Part shown: positions 9,301 to 21,003 of the stretch, in pieces | Layout of the letters: every line of letters begins with the position of its first letter | Numbering within the stretch: position 1 is the first letter of the stretch | Origin: Cyclostephanos tholiformis | Taxonomy: Eukaryota; Bacillariophyta; Thalassiosirophyceae; Thalassiosirales; Thalassiosiraceae | Length of the DNA stretch: 25,578 nucleotides | NCBI GenBank assembly: GCA_036939975.1 | Contig: JALLPB010000080.1 | Coordinates: forward strand, 1 to 25,578 | Direction of reading: 5' to 3' | Notes under the pieces: model-generated | Seen by the model: the letters and a program-made list of their open reading frames with translations, nothing else | Told to the model about the DNA's origin: nothing | Database searches by the model: none | Translations under genes and position numbers: made by a program

Positions 9301-10340
9301 GTGACACAACAGGCGGCAACAAGCTTGGAATCACGCCAACCAACAAGAGGGCCATTAATGCAACACTCTGTCTGTTCTCACAACAGCCTCAACAACTCTT
9401 CAACTAACACATCTGTGGACCTATACACAAGCAACAACCATTGCTCTCATGATACGGAGACCAGCCAGTGGTACAGTGATTTGCCTCAAACAGGCTACAG
9501 TACCAATGATTCAAACAACCCATACTGGCACGAACGGTGGGACACCTACCAGAGCTCCCCATGTGCCACCCATCATTTGGAGCAATCCTCATTGTCTGCT
9601 GACAAAGAGGGCCTCACGAATGCTACCAACATGGCCGACAACACAACGCATGGGAACATCCCTGATTGGATTGTCATCAACCGTACCCAATCGAATCGCC
9701 TTACACAACTGATGGTGGACTATATCCATTCCAGTCAGATCTTAGCCCTCACATGTACTTATTGGACTATCTTGGAGAGGCAGCTTCACCACCTTGACCA
9801 GCTTGCACTCAGGCAACACACTTGCTTTATCCAGGACTGGCGAGCACTTGAAGCACAGGAACTCCAGAATGAGGAAGAAATCTGGCATCGTCTTCACCTG
9901 GCCTACAATTTGTACTCCACCGACACTAATCTAGTTAACTTCTATGCCTTAAGCTATGCATTGACTAGGATACCTCATTGGAAATTCTTTCATGCGACAG
10001 CCTTCAGCTCAACGTTCACCTGACAGGCCAGTGGACACATTGCGCTACTGCATCTACAATCCATGAACATCACTTACATTAGGCAATCCTTTTTTCCAAA
10101 TGAGATATCCTTGTTAGCGCCTTGGTGGGTCCACCAACACCCAACAGTGATGCGCATTTGTCCAAGGGGAAACAACACGGGTACTCCAGGCTCAAAAACA
10201 CATACATCCGCGCTAAGGAACTCCAACACTCGGCTTCACTTGATGCACTCCTGGACAATAATATATGGTCTAGTTCACACTGGCACCACCTACTTGGGAA
10301 TATTTTTGACCTTAATGCCGATACCCTGGATATCCTCTAA
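9301..10340 (+). pseudogene. ORF upstream of gag in Copia element 1, function unknown
   Basis: A frame of 240 codons (9301-10023; first ATG 9358) continues, after a shift near 10000-10020, into another frame ending TAA 10338-10340. Together they span roughly 345 codons, with a TAG and a TGA in the joining stretch. The translation is Thr/Gln/His/Trp-rich. It has a likely helical segment with E-x-x-L-x-x-L-D-Q-L and W-R-A-L-E-A-Q-E-L-Q (about 9770-9880), and an end reading DNNIWSSSHWHHLLGNIFDL. It stops two bases before the gag ATG at 10343, so it appears to be a separate ORF. I recognise no domain. It could instead be an N-terminal gag extension, a captured gene, or leader sequence open by chance. 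Base composition matches the rest of the element. Confidence 0.45.
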
Positions 10341-10342
10341 CC

Positions 10343-12852
10343 ATGTCCTCTTGTTGTGAATCCTCTGAAAAATGTCATGTAGCAAACCAACTCTGGGCCC
10401 AGGCTTGGAAGGAAAAGGACTTACACTTTGTCAGGATCACTCAAGCGGTGATGAACTCTGCACGTGCTATTTCCCAGGAAGCAGCAAAACTTGAAAACTC
10501 AGAGGAACTCGCCTGCCAAGCCTCACAACCCACTAAACTCCTCACATATCGCGCCTTGCCATCAGTGGTTGGGGGCTTGACCCCACCTGGTTGCACACGC
10601 TCCCCCCACACCCCAACACACACACACACACACCATCTCCCCTATGAGACAATCCTTCAACTGGGGGGACCCTTGTGCCTGGGGGGGGCATTGGCAAATG
10701 GGGGGATTCTTCCCCTGTCATCACACCCTCTTTGACCGCCAACATCCCTATGGGCGACACATCGGAACCATTCCTGTCACTATGACCAGCAGCAATCCTA
10801 CACGCCAACATTTTTCTGGCCAACATACAGGAGACTCCCACAACAACCCCTCCTGCAGAGAATACTACCAATACTGCACCCACCTATAGCAGCACACCAT
10901 CCCCCATTGACACTTCCCAGCTTTCATCTGATACATCCTTTTGGGCAGTATTCGATTCCAGACTCAACACCCTGTTTGATGCAAAATTCAGTGCATACCA
11001 ACAATCTGTTCAACAGACCACCCAAGCATCTATCCAGACATTGGTCCAGGATGCAGTCAAGGAAATGCTGCGAAAGACCACTTCCCAACTGGGCAAACAC
11101 AAGACCAAGTTAGAAACCCTACAACATGACTTGGTCAATGAAAACATGCTTGACCACAAAACTTATAGACAAGTACACCAAACTCATGACGGCTATGGCA
11201 TCCCACACTTATGACCTTCACATATCGATGACCCAGATGGAGCCCAAACTGGTCACATTGGACGACAACATGCAGGAACTTTTGGATATGTGCAAGGAGG
11301 ATGGAACACACTGGGATAAATTACTACATACAGTCCATAATAAACATGATGGCCTTAGGGCAGATTTTGATAAACTCGTATCAGAACTCAACAATGGCAA
11401 TGACCCACTGCGCACAAACACGATGTCCTTGATGGATGTGTGTACACATATGCCACATCTTCCATCTAGTGTTGGGTCACCTTGTTCACGCAATCGCCAC
11501 ATCATGGGGCTATCAATGAATATTCAACTTGGCATGGTGGGGGTGACCCAGACTGCGTTGCCAAAGGATGCATGACACTCTCTGAAGATACTCTCCACAA
11601 CCCAGATGTCCTTCACAAATACCATGGAGCTATCCTCAATACCCATGACAACCTTGCACTCAATGACAAATTATGCACCCAACCAGATACAAAAGGGGCT
11701 CTGAAACACCCAGCATGGGATCGTCTACCTGACAATACCCCAGAAAGGTGGATGGAATTTTATAAATACTCTGCTGCAATTGTACCTCATTTGGAATATC
11801 TATTATGTCTTATGAAAGCCTGGTGATGAAATATTGTGACAAAGGTTATAGCCTTTGCATTTGTGGTCTTGGCGTCACAGGCTACTGCCACATGTGTGTG
11901 GCGCTGTACACGGTCCTCCAGCTTTTACTTCCTCAGGGTGATAGCTTCAGTTGCTCTCAGGTTGACGCCATTGGAAACGATAGTAATAATGGATTTGAAC
12001 TTTTATGGCTTCTCCAGAAGAGATATATCACTATCTTCAACCTCACAAAGGAACCATTTTTGGTCAGAATGGCATGAGGATATATTTCGATATGCTAAAC
12101 ATGTACTCATGCATTGTGACCTTAGCCGATATTGCAACATGTCTTATACACCTACTAACTGCATCGTTCTCTTCCTTCATGGACTCTGCAGACAGTACAA
12201 GGAAATTGGTACAACGTACATATCAATGATACTTGCCCACCATCAGAGTGTCAGCGACAATTCTGATCTACCTAAACACCTACATATCCTCATACTGGCC
12301 CAAACACTGGTGGACACTACTCATGGCAGTGTGTCGTGTGGAACCCTCTCTGGCAACTGTGCATGTCATGTCACGATGACTCAGACACTGAATACTACAG
12401 ACATTCACCAAGATACAGGTCACATCCAGGGGTTTATGGCAATGAAAACTGAACTCCAACAGACTCACAACATCGCAAACCATGGACATGGACCACCTAG
12501 AACGGCCCCAGACGCAGCACTCTCTGAACTTTGACAAAAAGCTGCGCCCTGTTGATCATGATACCATGGAACGTGTGACGCATGTGGACAACAGGGCCAC
12601 CCGGCAAATGCATGTGACAAGGTGGGTGCATGGGCTTTCCTACAACAATATCACAAAGACAGAAATAACACAATGGCAATCAAGGATGCTGAACTGGCAT
12701 GGATGGAAAAGAACAAATCATACCTCAAAAACACAGATGACACCCCACGCAAAGTCTTCACTACTTACTGTGAACGTTTGGGCCTTGCAAAGGACCAATT
12801 AATTGATGAAATTGATTGGGATTTCTTCTCTGATGATGATGCAGAGGATTGA
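10343..12852 (+). pseudogene. Copia element 1 gag (frameshifted), zinc knuckle intact
   Basis: ATG 10343 opens a helical N terminus (QLWAQAWKEKD, AISQEAAKLENSEEL). A coiled-coil-like stretch follows at 10900-11400, in two frames joined by a shift near 11165. The core continues at about 11700-12300 with PERWMEFYKY, then DAIGNDSNNGFELLW and DIFRYAKHVLMHCDLSRY, which fit diatom-type Copia gag as I know it. At 12574-12615 lies a perfect CCHC zinc knuckle, C-DA-C-GQQG-H-PANA-C, which in gag binds the genomic RNA. The frame ends in an acidic tail, SDDDAED, at TGA 12850-12852. At least three frameshifts make it non-functional. A (CA)n tract lies at about 10615-10632. Confidence 0.75.
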
Positions 12853-12877
12853 CTCCTTTTGAGGCCAATGTTATTTG

Positions 12878-15800
12878 AACAGTGACTCCTTACCCACCAT
12901 CATTCAATGATATTCTTTGGTCTTTATGTCAAGATGCGATCATCCCATTTTGCTTCAATGCAACTATCACAATGATTGACTTTGGCACTAAAGGTACATC
13001 ATGTCTTGCTGATGGTGACGCCAATGTCTGTCTCACAAGTGACCCTTCTCTGCTGTCAATGTCACAAATATTGTGTCCGTCCCACTCAACACAGCACTTG
13101 TCAACACTGCCAATACATCAACTGCACACAACAGGGTTATATGCCTCTCCAACTTCTCGATGGTACAATGCATTACCAACCCTTCTTGATAAAGACTAAT
13201 GCTGCTGACACAATCATATCTCCTTAACATATCCTACAACACATCCAATGCTTTGACCATTGGTGCCAGGAAGGCCACAGAGTGTCCCATCAGTCGATCT
13301 TGGGCCCTGCAGGTTCTCTCAAATTCTACTTTGCCGATGGTATGGTACTCCATTGCTTGCATTCCCACTACATGCAATGCTGGACTATACTATCGCCACC
13401 CTACCGCCCTACTTTGTGGTGACTTATCACAATCACCTGCTCTTGCCTGCTCCATCACCTCACACCCCATACACACCACTACTCCCCTAAGAAAACCGGT
13501 CACATATGCTCAACAACTCATGCCTGAACTGTGGGCTCTTCACATGGGTCATTGTGGTCTCACCCAATTACAGATGCTACCACAATGTGTGGATGGTACA
13601 CCTACAACATTTGCTGTGCACCCATTCCAATTTGATGACATGAAAGAACATGTTTGCATACAAAAACAGGCAGGTGGCCGCAAACCCCAATGGGCCACGA
13701 CAACAAAACAACAATTCCTTATGGACTTTGGATTCATGCAAGCATTGCGTTCAGACTATTGCTCTCCCAAATTGGGTCTTGACCGGGTGGTGGAATGCTT
13801 CGAGGGTTATTCTGCATACGTGATCATTGTGGACGAATTCTCATGGTAAATTTGGGTATTCCTCCGTAAGTCAAAAGACCCACCAGTTGACCTTGTTAAA
13901 ACCTTCTAGTCCATTCATGAATCACCGATAGGTGGAGTAATCTGAACTGACCAAGGCGGCAAACTGGTCCGCAGCTCCTTATTCCATACCAAAATCTTTG
14001 AGGCTTCTAAATATGTAATCAACCACACCGGTGCTGATAGTGCTTCACAAAATAGTGGCACTGAGAAGTGGAACCATACCCTTAGTGTTACATTGTGAGC
14101 CCTGTTATATGGTGCTGGTCTCCCCACAAAGTATTGGTCTGCAGCACTCCTCCACTCAGCATACCTACATAATTGTAGAGTTCATGCCATCATGAACATC
14201 ACCCCTTTCAAAGGATGGTTTGGTACATGCCCAAACCTTAAGTGACAACAGGTATTTGGGTCTCGGGTTTGTGTCCGACGAACAGATGATAGACGTGCAA
14301 AACTAGATTACCACCACTTTTATGGAATATTTATTGGCTATACAGCAACCAACCATAATATATGCTACATTGATAGTGCATCTGGGGTTGTCAAAATAAT
14401 GCATTGTGCCGTGTTTGATGAAGCTTGGTATCTCCAACCAACTCGACCACCTGCTGCTCAACTACTGTACAACCTGGGCCTCGAGGAGGAACACAACGCA
14501 CCATCATACCCCACTTCCCCTATTTGTGCTATATATCTACCAACCCCCTGTATGAAGGCACCTGGTCCAAAGGTACCCCACCCGGCAGTGTATCAGATTA
14601 ATCTACCCCTTGGGAAATTTGGGAATCCAATCACCTATGGCGCCCAGGCAGCTACGCTAGTTTTGAATGACCCTTACACAGGCATGGCCCTTGCTACACC
14701 TCAAGATGCGCTCATAGTGGATGAATATGGGATCTACCATTAGACATGGAACAGGTTTGCTTCTTAAACTAAGCCTACAATGACTCTTTTGAAGAATATT
14801 TAGATTTGAAAAATTTCTACCCCACTAATCATCAGGCTGGCAGTATGAAATTTCTTATAGAGGGAAATCAACTCATGCTGCACAATATTGAAAAGGGGTC
14901 CCCATGTGCTAAACTTATGGACTGGCATTCAAGACTCAAAGGTGCATGGCTCATCTTGGTTAATGGAGAATTGGTACAGACAGTAGAGGATTTTGACAAC
15001 ATATTCAACAAATGCTTGAATTCTGGTCTCATTAAATGCATGCTCTTATTCTCACACCCCTATATTTGTCATCCTCAGACAGGTCAATGACTTTGCCATA
15101 GCTTGTAATGATGAATGCACAGCAAACCATCTCTTGGATTTGCTGGAAGATGAGCTCACCATTCTACTCAAACACATGGGCCTCCTAGACCTATACAATG
15201 GCCTCGATGTCATTCAAACATGAGATCACATCAAGATCACATGCTCAACATATCTCTATAAAATCTCTGCTAAACACTTATCTACATGGATGAACAATTA
15301 TGACATACCGACTGGCCGGTCGACTCCTCTACCTAGCCAGGAATCCTTCATGAAAACATTCCTTGCTGCCACTGGCAATCCTGATGTGAAAATTCAAGCA
15401 AAACTTGCTCGTGAAATGGTTTTTGTATATCAATCAGGAATTGGTGAACTCATCTATGCATTAGTGACCTGTCGACCTGATATATCTTATGCCATCATCT
15501 GCTGTGCACAATCAAGTATTTGCTCCACTAAAATACACTACCACACAGTTAAGCACATCCTCAAGTACCTATACCTTACCAAAGATGATGGCATACACTA
15601 CTGGTGAAGCAACCTGAATGATTCTCTTCCACCTGCTGACCTACCAAAAATCAACAGTAACAAACATGACTTATTCACGATGCAATGGACCTACATGGTT
15701 GCGTTGATTCAGATTGGGCCACATGCCCAAAGATACGATGATCTTTCATGGGAGTCTGTGTACAACTAGCTGGCAGCACCATTGCTTACAAATAAAAAAT

Positions 15801-16200
15801 TCAATCAACCATTGCACAATCATCCACAGAGGCAGAATTCATGGGAGCATCCGATTATGGATGTATGATCCTCTTCGTTCGCAGTATCCTTTGGGATATC
15901 AGAGTACACCAACATGCGGCTACAATCCTGTACAAAGACATCAACGCATATATTGCCATGACAATGGCACAGAAACCAACACCACGAACATGTCACATGG
16001 ACATCAAATACCATGTCCTGGTCAAATGGATTGAATGAGACCTCCTACAGCTTTAACATATTGATACAACTATCAACTTAGCCAACCACTTTACTAAGCA
16101 ATTGGGCTGCAAACTCTTTCACCGATATGTTGACTACATCCTCGGGAAGGTCTCCCCACATACAGTCATGTATTCTCGAAGTTCAAAACATGGGTACCTC
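12878..16200 (+). pseudogene. Copia element 1 pol: protease, integrase, PDZ-like segment, broken RT, RNase H
   Basis: The protease box is degenerate, LADGDANVCLTSD, where D-S/T-G-A is expected (about 13005-13043). Pre-integrase and integrase follow in one frame: HMGHCGLTQLQMLP (about 13540), first catalytic Asp in LMDFGF (about 13720), IVDEFSW, TDQGGKLV (about 13946), and the integrase C-terminal part to TAG about 14741. A PDZ-like segment lies at about 14845-15055. RT resumes abruptly at ILRQVNDFAIAC (about 15071), where VDD has become VND, so fingers and palm are missing. RNase H keeps VDSDWATC (about 15706) and SSTEAEF (about 15823), but its next motif reads YKDIN instead of YEDN. Many stops and frameshifts are present. 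Several TGA codons stand where Arg is expected (13943, 14096, 15221, 15739, 16036). Confidence 0.88.
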
Positions 16201-16430
16201 TCTTGGCACAACATCACAAGACTTGCCCATCACAACTCCAACACTAACTCAGATTACATATGCGGCAGTAGCAGCCAGACTTTGGACATGCTGGTCACGT
16301 GTTATTCTTCTATGATGGCACTATACAGGGATTTGTTATCTCATGATCTTGTTTTAGGCGATTTAGTACTTTATTCTCTTGGAATTTACCCTCAACATGT
16401 GATCACAAGAGACATATTTCTCTTAGTCTT

Positions 16431-16560
16431 GTGGGGGGGGTGTTAGATATGTAGTTACCACTACTAATCATTACTTTGTTACCTATGATCTAGGTATCTC
16501 CTCACATGGGATATATTAGATTGTCAGCATCTACACACATGTCGAGTTGTCTTACCAATT
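16431..16560 (+). mobile_element. polypurine tract and 5' part of the 3' LTR of Copia element 1
   Basis: GTGGGGGGGG (16431-16440) is a polypurine tract that primes plus-strand DNA synthesis. It abuts TGTTAGATATGTAGTTACC, which begins with the TG of an LTR. The LTR end cannot be placed because the sequence runs into the AT-rich array and no second copy exists in the window. The end given is where the array begins to dominate. Confidence 0.7.
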
Positions 16561-16915
16561 TTATATTATTCCGGATTATTTATAATTGGTCCCGGAAAAT
16601 AGTTATAATAGCGGTTATATATAATCGGTATGAACCTTGCTGAATAGTTAGAACAGGATTATATATAAAATCAGATATTCGTCAATTACATATAAACCAA
16701 TACCAGATTATATATAAACAGAATCTGATTATATGATTATATAAAATCGGATACTGATTATATATTATTGGATCACAAATAGTTAGAATGGCGTGTGAAC
16801 ACTCGTTATAAGTAAACTGGACCCTGGTTATATATAATCGTTTTTTTCTGATTATATATAATCGGACGTTGATTATATATAATCAACGTCCATTAGAAAA
16901 TCTGATTATATANTC
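16555..16915. repeat. AT-rich array of self-complementary GATTATATATAATC motifs
   Basis: About eleven variants of a palindromic core, GATTATATATAATC, occur in 360 bp (about 16573, 16613, 16658, 16685, 16705, 16727, 16755, 16827, 16850, 16871 and 16903). They are often followed by CGG and separated by AT-rich spacers. ATAGTTAGAA or a near match recurs between them (about 16598, 16643, 16778). One copy extends to a perfect 28-bp palindrome at 16864-16891 (GGACGTT arms around the core). An N at 16913 falls in the last copy, consistent with assembly difficulty at hairpins. The array separates the two Copia elements and is where the second loses its RT. It could belong to an LTR or be an independent satellite. 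Confidence 0.8.
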
Positions 16916-19780
16916 GTCGATCTCGATGATTCCATTCACTCCTACGGCGGCGAGCAGCGCGACCTTCGGCACGCCCGTGGGGTCAATTTTGTTCTCGATG
17001 AGGGGGATTGGATGGTCACGGTTCATCGGTATGCCAGGGAATTCGGCGACAAGAGCGGGGTAGGTGACGGGTTCGTCTTCCACGAGGTTCTCCTGGTGCT
17101 CGTTTGTGTCTTCGTTCCATTCGAAAAGGATGCCATTCCTGTCCGAAAAATCGAGCGTACCCGGTAGTGTACGGTGTCCGAGGGATTCGACCCTTTTTAT
17201 GACGGAGTCGGGCATGGGGTACTTTGTGAAACCTCGACGTTTGATTTTCTTCCCGGTCGACAAACTCATAAATTTATAAGTTCCTTGTATATTACCAGTA
17301 GGACCGAGCACGATTGCCGGTGTGCCTCGGGTCGCCATTCCATTGGTAGGGTTTGGTTCTTCGTGAACTTCCACGTAGCTGCCAAAAAGTGCTTTGCAGT
17401 GCTTCGTGAAGTCCAATTTATGTCGTAAGACGATCTCTCGTGGGGATAAAGTGGCGGATACGCCTGATTTTAAAGGAAAAGCGTTCAGCCATAAGACCAC
17501 GTGGTATATGAGCTCCACTAGCATGAGTTGTGGCATCCTCTTATATGGGAGGGTATTCAGGATACCTCTCCCACGCTCCTTTATGAGCCTGATGCGCCGC
17601 TCAATCTCAGGTACATGTTCGTTAGCTGCTGTGGTGTTTATAACGACAGTGGGAATCAGATTACGGAGGCATTCGAACTCGTTATCCATCAGGATTGTTC
17701 CGACTTGGAATCCACCTTTCGCGTATAATGCGATGATATTGCGGACCCCTGCTGCGAGATTCTTAGCAGTTCTTGTTGGAGTATATTCGGTTGTTATTAA
17801 ATTTAAGCCTCTAGAGATGCTAACTAGAAATGGTACTCCGTTCACGAACATGCAGTCAATTGCTAACGTCACGACGCGATGCCTATCCAGGATGGTCCGC
17901 GGGACCTGCACGTAATCAATGCGCACAGGCTCGGGAGCTATCCTTACCGTTCGTCCCCTCACCCCTGCGAGATTGGGGCCGAAGATTTGGTTAGCATTTT
18001 TGATGGCGGTCGGTGATACGTTGCAATTGTCAATCATGTTGTGACGTACCATTCCTAGAAACTCCCGGTCTGTGGGGTGTCCTAGCATCCCCTGCGCTTC
18101 CCGGGCTTCCTTGGCTTCGGTCACCTCCCGTTGCGTATATCCGTCGTAATTATTACGAACGGTGTCGATCGTGTCCTGGATGAGGCATAGAGCGACCTCA
18201 GCCTCCACTTCTCGTAGGTCCAAGTATGGCATTCCGCGGGTGTTGTTACGGCATACGATGTCTCCTTCCCTGGTGTGAATGACGAAATGGCCTGGATTCA
18301 TACCCTTCGTGGAATGGTATGAAATCGGTTGAATCTGCTCCAGCAGCTTCAGGGGAACAACGCTAGCCACTCCTCCTTCATTCAGCCAAACCTTTTTCAA
18401 CTCACCTATCGTCCCGGCCCTCGTCATCACAGCAGATCCAGCATTAGTATGTCCCCGCAGGTGGCTTCTCTGTTGTTTTAGGTTGTCGATGAAACAGGCA
18501 TGGGGTGTGCTCGCGTACGTAGCACAAGTGTCGATGTATAGATGGTTGGGGTTGAGAATCCCCGTGCACCCGGGCTTGCATCCTTTCTGGACGAGGTGGC
18601 ATTCCAAGTCATCGCATCCTTCGACTCCTGCCTCGGCCGAAAATAAGCCCATAGCATCTTCGTATTCTTCTACCACGAACAGATTCTGTACTCCGTCGTC
18701 GATTCCCTCAACCTTTAGCTCGGGGCAGTCGGTCTTGTAATGACCCTTCTTGCTGCAATGCCAGCATTCGACGTCCTTCAGGTTTGGGGTCTTCCCAGCA
18801 TCTTGAACGAAAGCCACTCCTTCGGCTTGATTCTCCTTTGCTCGCTGCGCCCTCGGTGGCACCTTATAATCGTTCATGAGTCGTGTTGTCTCGACGATTG
18901 TCTTGGGGAAGTTGTCCACTCCCAACGCCATGTTGTTGCATAGGTCGTCCTTCAGGGTCTTGTACCTTCCGTAATCCGATCCCCGGAGGAGCATGCACGA
19001 GAGATATTGTTCTCGGCATTTGCCATACGCTATTTCTAGCTCATCAGGTGTGGGGTTATCCCGGTCTATTACGCCCGCTTGTGTCATGATCTCCGCCCTG
19101 ATTAGACCTGGCTCTCGGCCGTACGCGCCACCATAGGTCTCCACTACTCCCACGAGGGCATTGAAGTGTTCGACGTACTCTGATGTCGACATATCGGCGC
19201 CCTGATAGAATACGGACACACGGTGTTTCGCGTTCTCTAGGGCCCACGTGCTCTGTTGGTGGTCATCGAACCTACAGCAGTATCCCCTGATGATGAGAAG
19301 TAGCTGTATCACGTCTTGTGCGAGGTCAGCTGCCGGGTACTTGTCGGACCCTTTTATTTTGCTGATCAGTTCTGGGGAACACTGCCCAAGGACGAGGGCG
19401 TACGCCTTCTTCACGTTCTCCGCGAGGAGGTTCCTTGCCTTCGCTTGCTCTGACACTTCCTGTTGCCAGAGGTATACTGTCCCTGCATCGGGCGGGCCTC
19501 CGTTCACACCAGCTGGGTATGGATCGAGGGTGATCACGAGGAGCTTCAGGTCTCGGACTGACTTCGCTGTTTTGGAGCCATCCTTATAGTTCGCTTGTAT
19601 GTGAATCGATATTGCGTCCAGCGACTTTTGAAACTTTGCTGCGTATTTCGCGTTGCCCACGTCGAAAGTATGCTTCTCCAGTCCTTGAGTTGTCGATAAG
19701 AATTCCCTCTTAATCGGCTTAGTTGGTCTACGAAATTTCTTTCCTTCCACTTTCGGTTTTCCACCTGGAGTGGTGTCCAT
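16914..19780 (-). CDS. Copia element 2 gag-protease-integrase polyprotein, truncated before RT
   Basis: ATG 19778-19780 opens an uninterrupted frame of about 955 codons before it runs into the AT array and its N. Gag occupies about 1-330. A CCHC zinc knuckle has C339, C342, H347 and C352. The protease active-site motif is YIDTCA with D417, where DSGA is more usual. The pre-integrase region at 563-600 (MLGHPTDREF...IKNANQIFG) has only part of the canonical HHCC zinc site. Integrase core acids are D642 (AIDCMF), D699 (LMDN) and a Glu in HVPEIER (725 or 727). The C-terminal part includes SPREIVLRHKLDF and GKKIKRRGFTKYP (844-856). RT and RNase H should follow but are absent, so the copy cannot reverse transcribe its own RNA. 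The frame is intact and CpG-rich, unlike element 1, so it inserted more recently. Its type resembles diatom CoDi elements. Confidence 0.93.
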
Positions 19781-19853
19781 CTTTCTTCTTTCGGTCCCTT
19801 TTAATTATTAATGTTGATGCAACTCATATTCCACCTCGTTACGCGCGAGATGG

Positions 19854-20080
19854 TGTTAGTGCTCGTGTATAACTTAGTAAACGAAGATTAATACTTAAAA
19901 GTGATAGGTCTAATAAAAGCCTTCTCCCATGCTATTTCCAGGGATTGCCCCAACAATCGGAGGTTACGATACACTCCTGGACTCCATTCTCGCCCATCAA
20001 CTATTTTGATTGGTGCTCGCGTTCCTGGTTCTGTGGGTCTGTCCCTAGTCAGGGTTTGGTCCGTTTCTTTTTCTCCAACA
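19854..20080 (-). mobile_element. candidate 5' LTR of Copia element 2
   Basis: Reading the minus strand upstream of the gag-pol start, TGTTGGAGAAAAAG begins at 20080 and CACTAACA ends at 19854. That gives TG...CA ends with a short TGTT/AACA inverted repeat and a length of 227 bp. An alternative end is at 19812 (TCAACA, 269 bp). The matching 3' LTR is missing because the element is truncated, and I see no convincing tRNA primer-binding site just inside. Only position and end sequence support the call. Confidence 0.3.
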
Positions 20081-20640
20081 TGGAGGAGGCTTGTTGTGCC
20101 ATCGAGAATGATCGCGATGGTCCCAATCATCCCTCCCCATCGACGGCATGTGGCGGTCGCGGACAGGGAGATCATCTTCATTGTCGTCGTCGTCGCTCTA
20201 CAAGGCCGACGACGTCTGTGACAATTGAAAGTGAGTGCAGACACGGGCATGACGAGGACCAAAACTAGATGGGACGTTGTTGCATGGCCATCGACGATGA
20301 TGGCCACATCAGATGGGCGGTGGTGACATCGACAATGAGGGCCAATATGGGAGGAGGAGGGATACTGACGACATCATCCCCCTGGGAGGAAACGCCACAG
20401 CCAAGGATGAGGGACGCATACAGCACACACTCCGGTGGCCGCCCACGAGAACAATCTACCGGCCACAACATGGACGACTGTGACAACGACGGGGACGATG
20501 GCCGGGGGGAGGCTGGTGCGCAGGGGGGGGGAGGGGCTCTTGGCGTGGGAGGATGTGATGAAGCAATGATGATGATGACATACTAACTTTTTTACTTCCG
20601 AGGGCGGCATTTTTTTTTTGGAAATTGTTAAGGTCTCTCT
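20081..20640. other. low-complexity GAC/GAT-rich spacer
   Basis: Trinucleotide-like GTC, GAT and GGA runs and poly-G tracts produce overlapping open frames on both strands (up to 139 codons) without family motifs. I see no gene. Composition resembles the block at 7750-8560, though no aligned repeat is clear by eye. Confidence 0.5.
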
Positions 20641-20724
20641 CTCGAGAGGTCATGCTCCTCCCTCATTTTCCCCCCTCACATCACCTTGAGGTAAGTAGGC
20701 GTACTTTTGGGTGGGGTAGATAAT

Positions 20725-20879
20725 AATTGTCCCCAGAAGTCGTGGTATAGTATTAAAATACCAAAAATTTAAAGCATGAGAGCGAGGCTGGTGGTGGTAT
20801 TTAAATACCAAAACTTTTGAGGACAAAAAATGAACCCAGGGCACTTTAGGAACTGGAATTGTGTCCCCAAAAGTCGGTT
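20725..20879. repeat. palindromes and short repeats upstream of PCNA
   Basis: GTCCCCAGAAGTCG (about 20729) recurs as GTCCCCAAAAGTCG (about 20862). Between them lies the perfect palindrome GGTATTTAAATACC (about 20794-20807) and a related GGTATAGTATTAAAATACC (about 20743). CCAAAACTTTTGAGGAC follows the palindrome. This is probably a decayed small inverted-repeat element. Confidence 0.55.
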
Positions 20880-20904
20880 AACGTACGATACGTTGCCGAT
20901 CCCA

Positions 20905-20935
20905 CCTAGCTAGTACCTACTACCTACTAGCTAGG
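20905..20935. repeat. hairpin-forming inverted repeat upstream of PCNA
   Basis: CCTAGCTAGTA (20905-20915) is exactly inverted as TACTAGCTAGG (20925-20935) with a 9-nt loop, about 240 bp before the PCNA start codon. Role unknown. Confidence 0.7.
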
Positions 20936-21003
20936 TAGCCTGGGCTGGTGCAGATAGGTAGTGTAGGTAATACACGATGTTGTGTCATGGCCAGACAATC
21001 ATT

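Larger units (their letters stand above)
9028..16440 (+). mobile_element. decayed Copia-type LTR retrotransposon (element 1)
   Basis: The order is pre-gag ORF, gag with zinc knuckle, protease, integrase, PDZ-like segment, RT remnant and RNase H. Integrase before RT is the Copia order. The right end is well defined: a polypurine tract GTGGGGGGGG (16431-16440) followed directly by TGTTAGATATG, a typical LTR start. The left end is uncertain. A TTTAACA ending at 9027 could be the end of a 5' LTR, but I see no copy of the 3' LTR sequence upstream, so the 5' LTR may be lost or replaced. Frames are broken many times, and the element is CpG-poor and immobile by itself. Confidence 0.85.

Noticed and set aside
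19888..20307. 139-codon minus-strand frame upstream of Copia 2
   Set aside because: No motif, low-complexity half, and it overlaps the candidate LTR; better explained as leader or LTR sequence.
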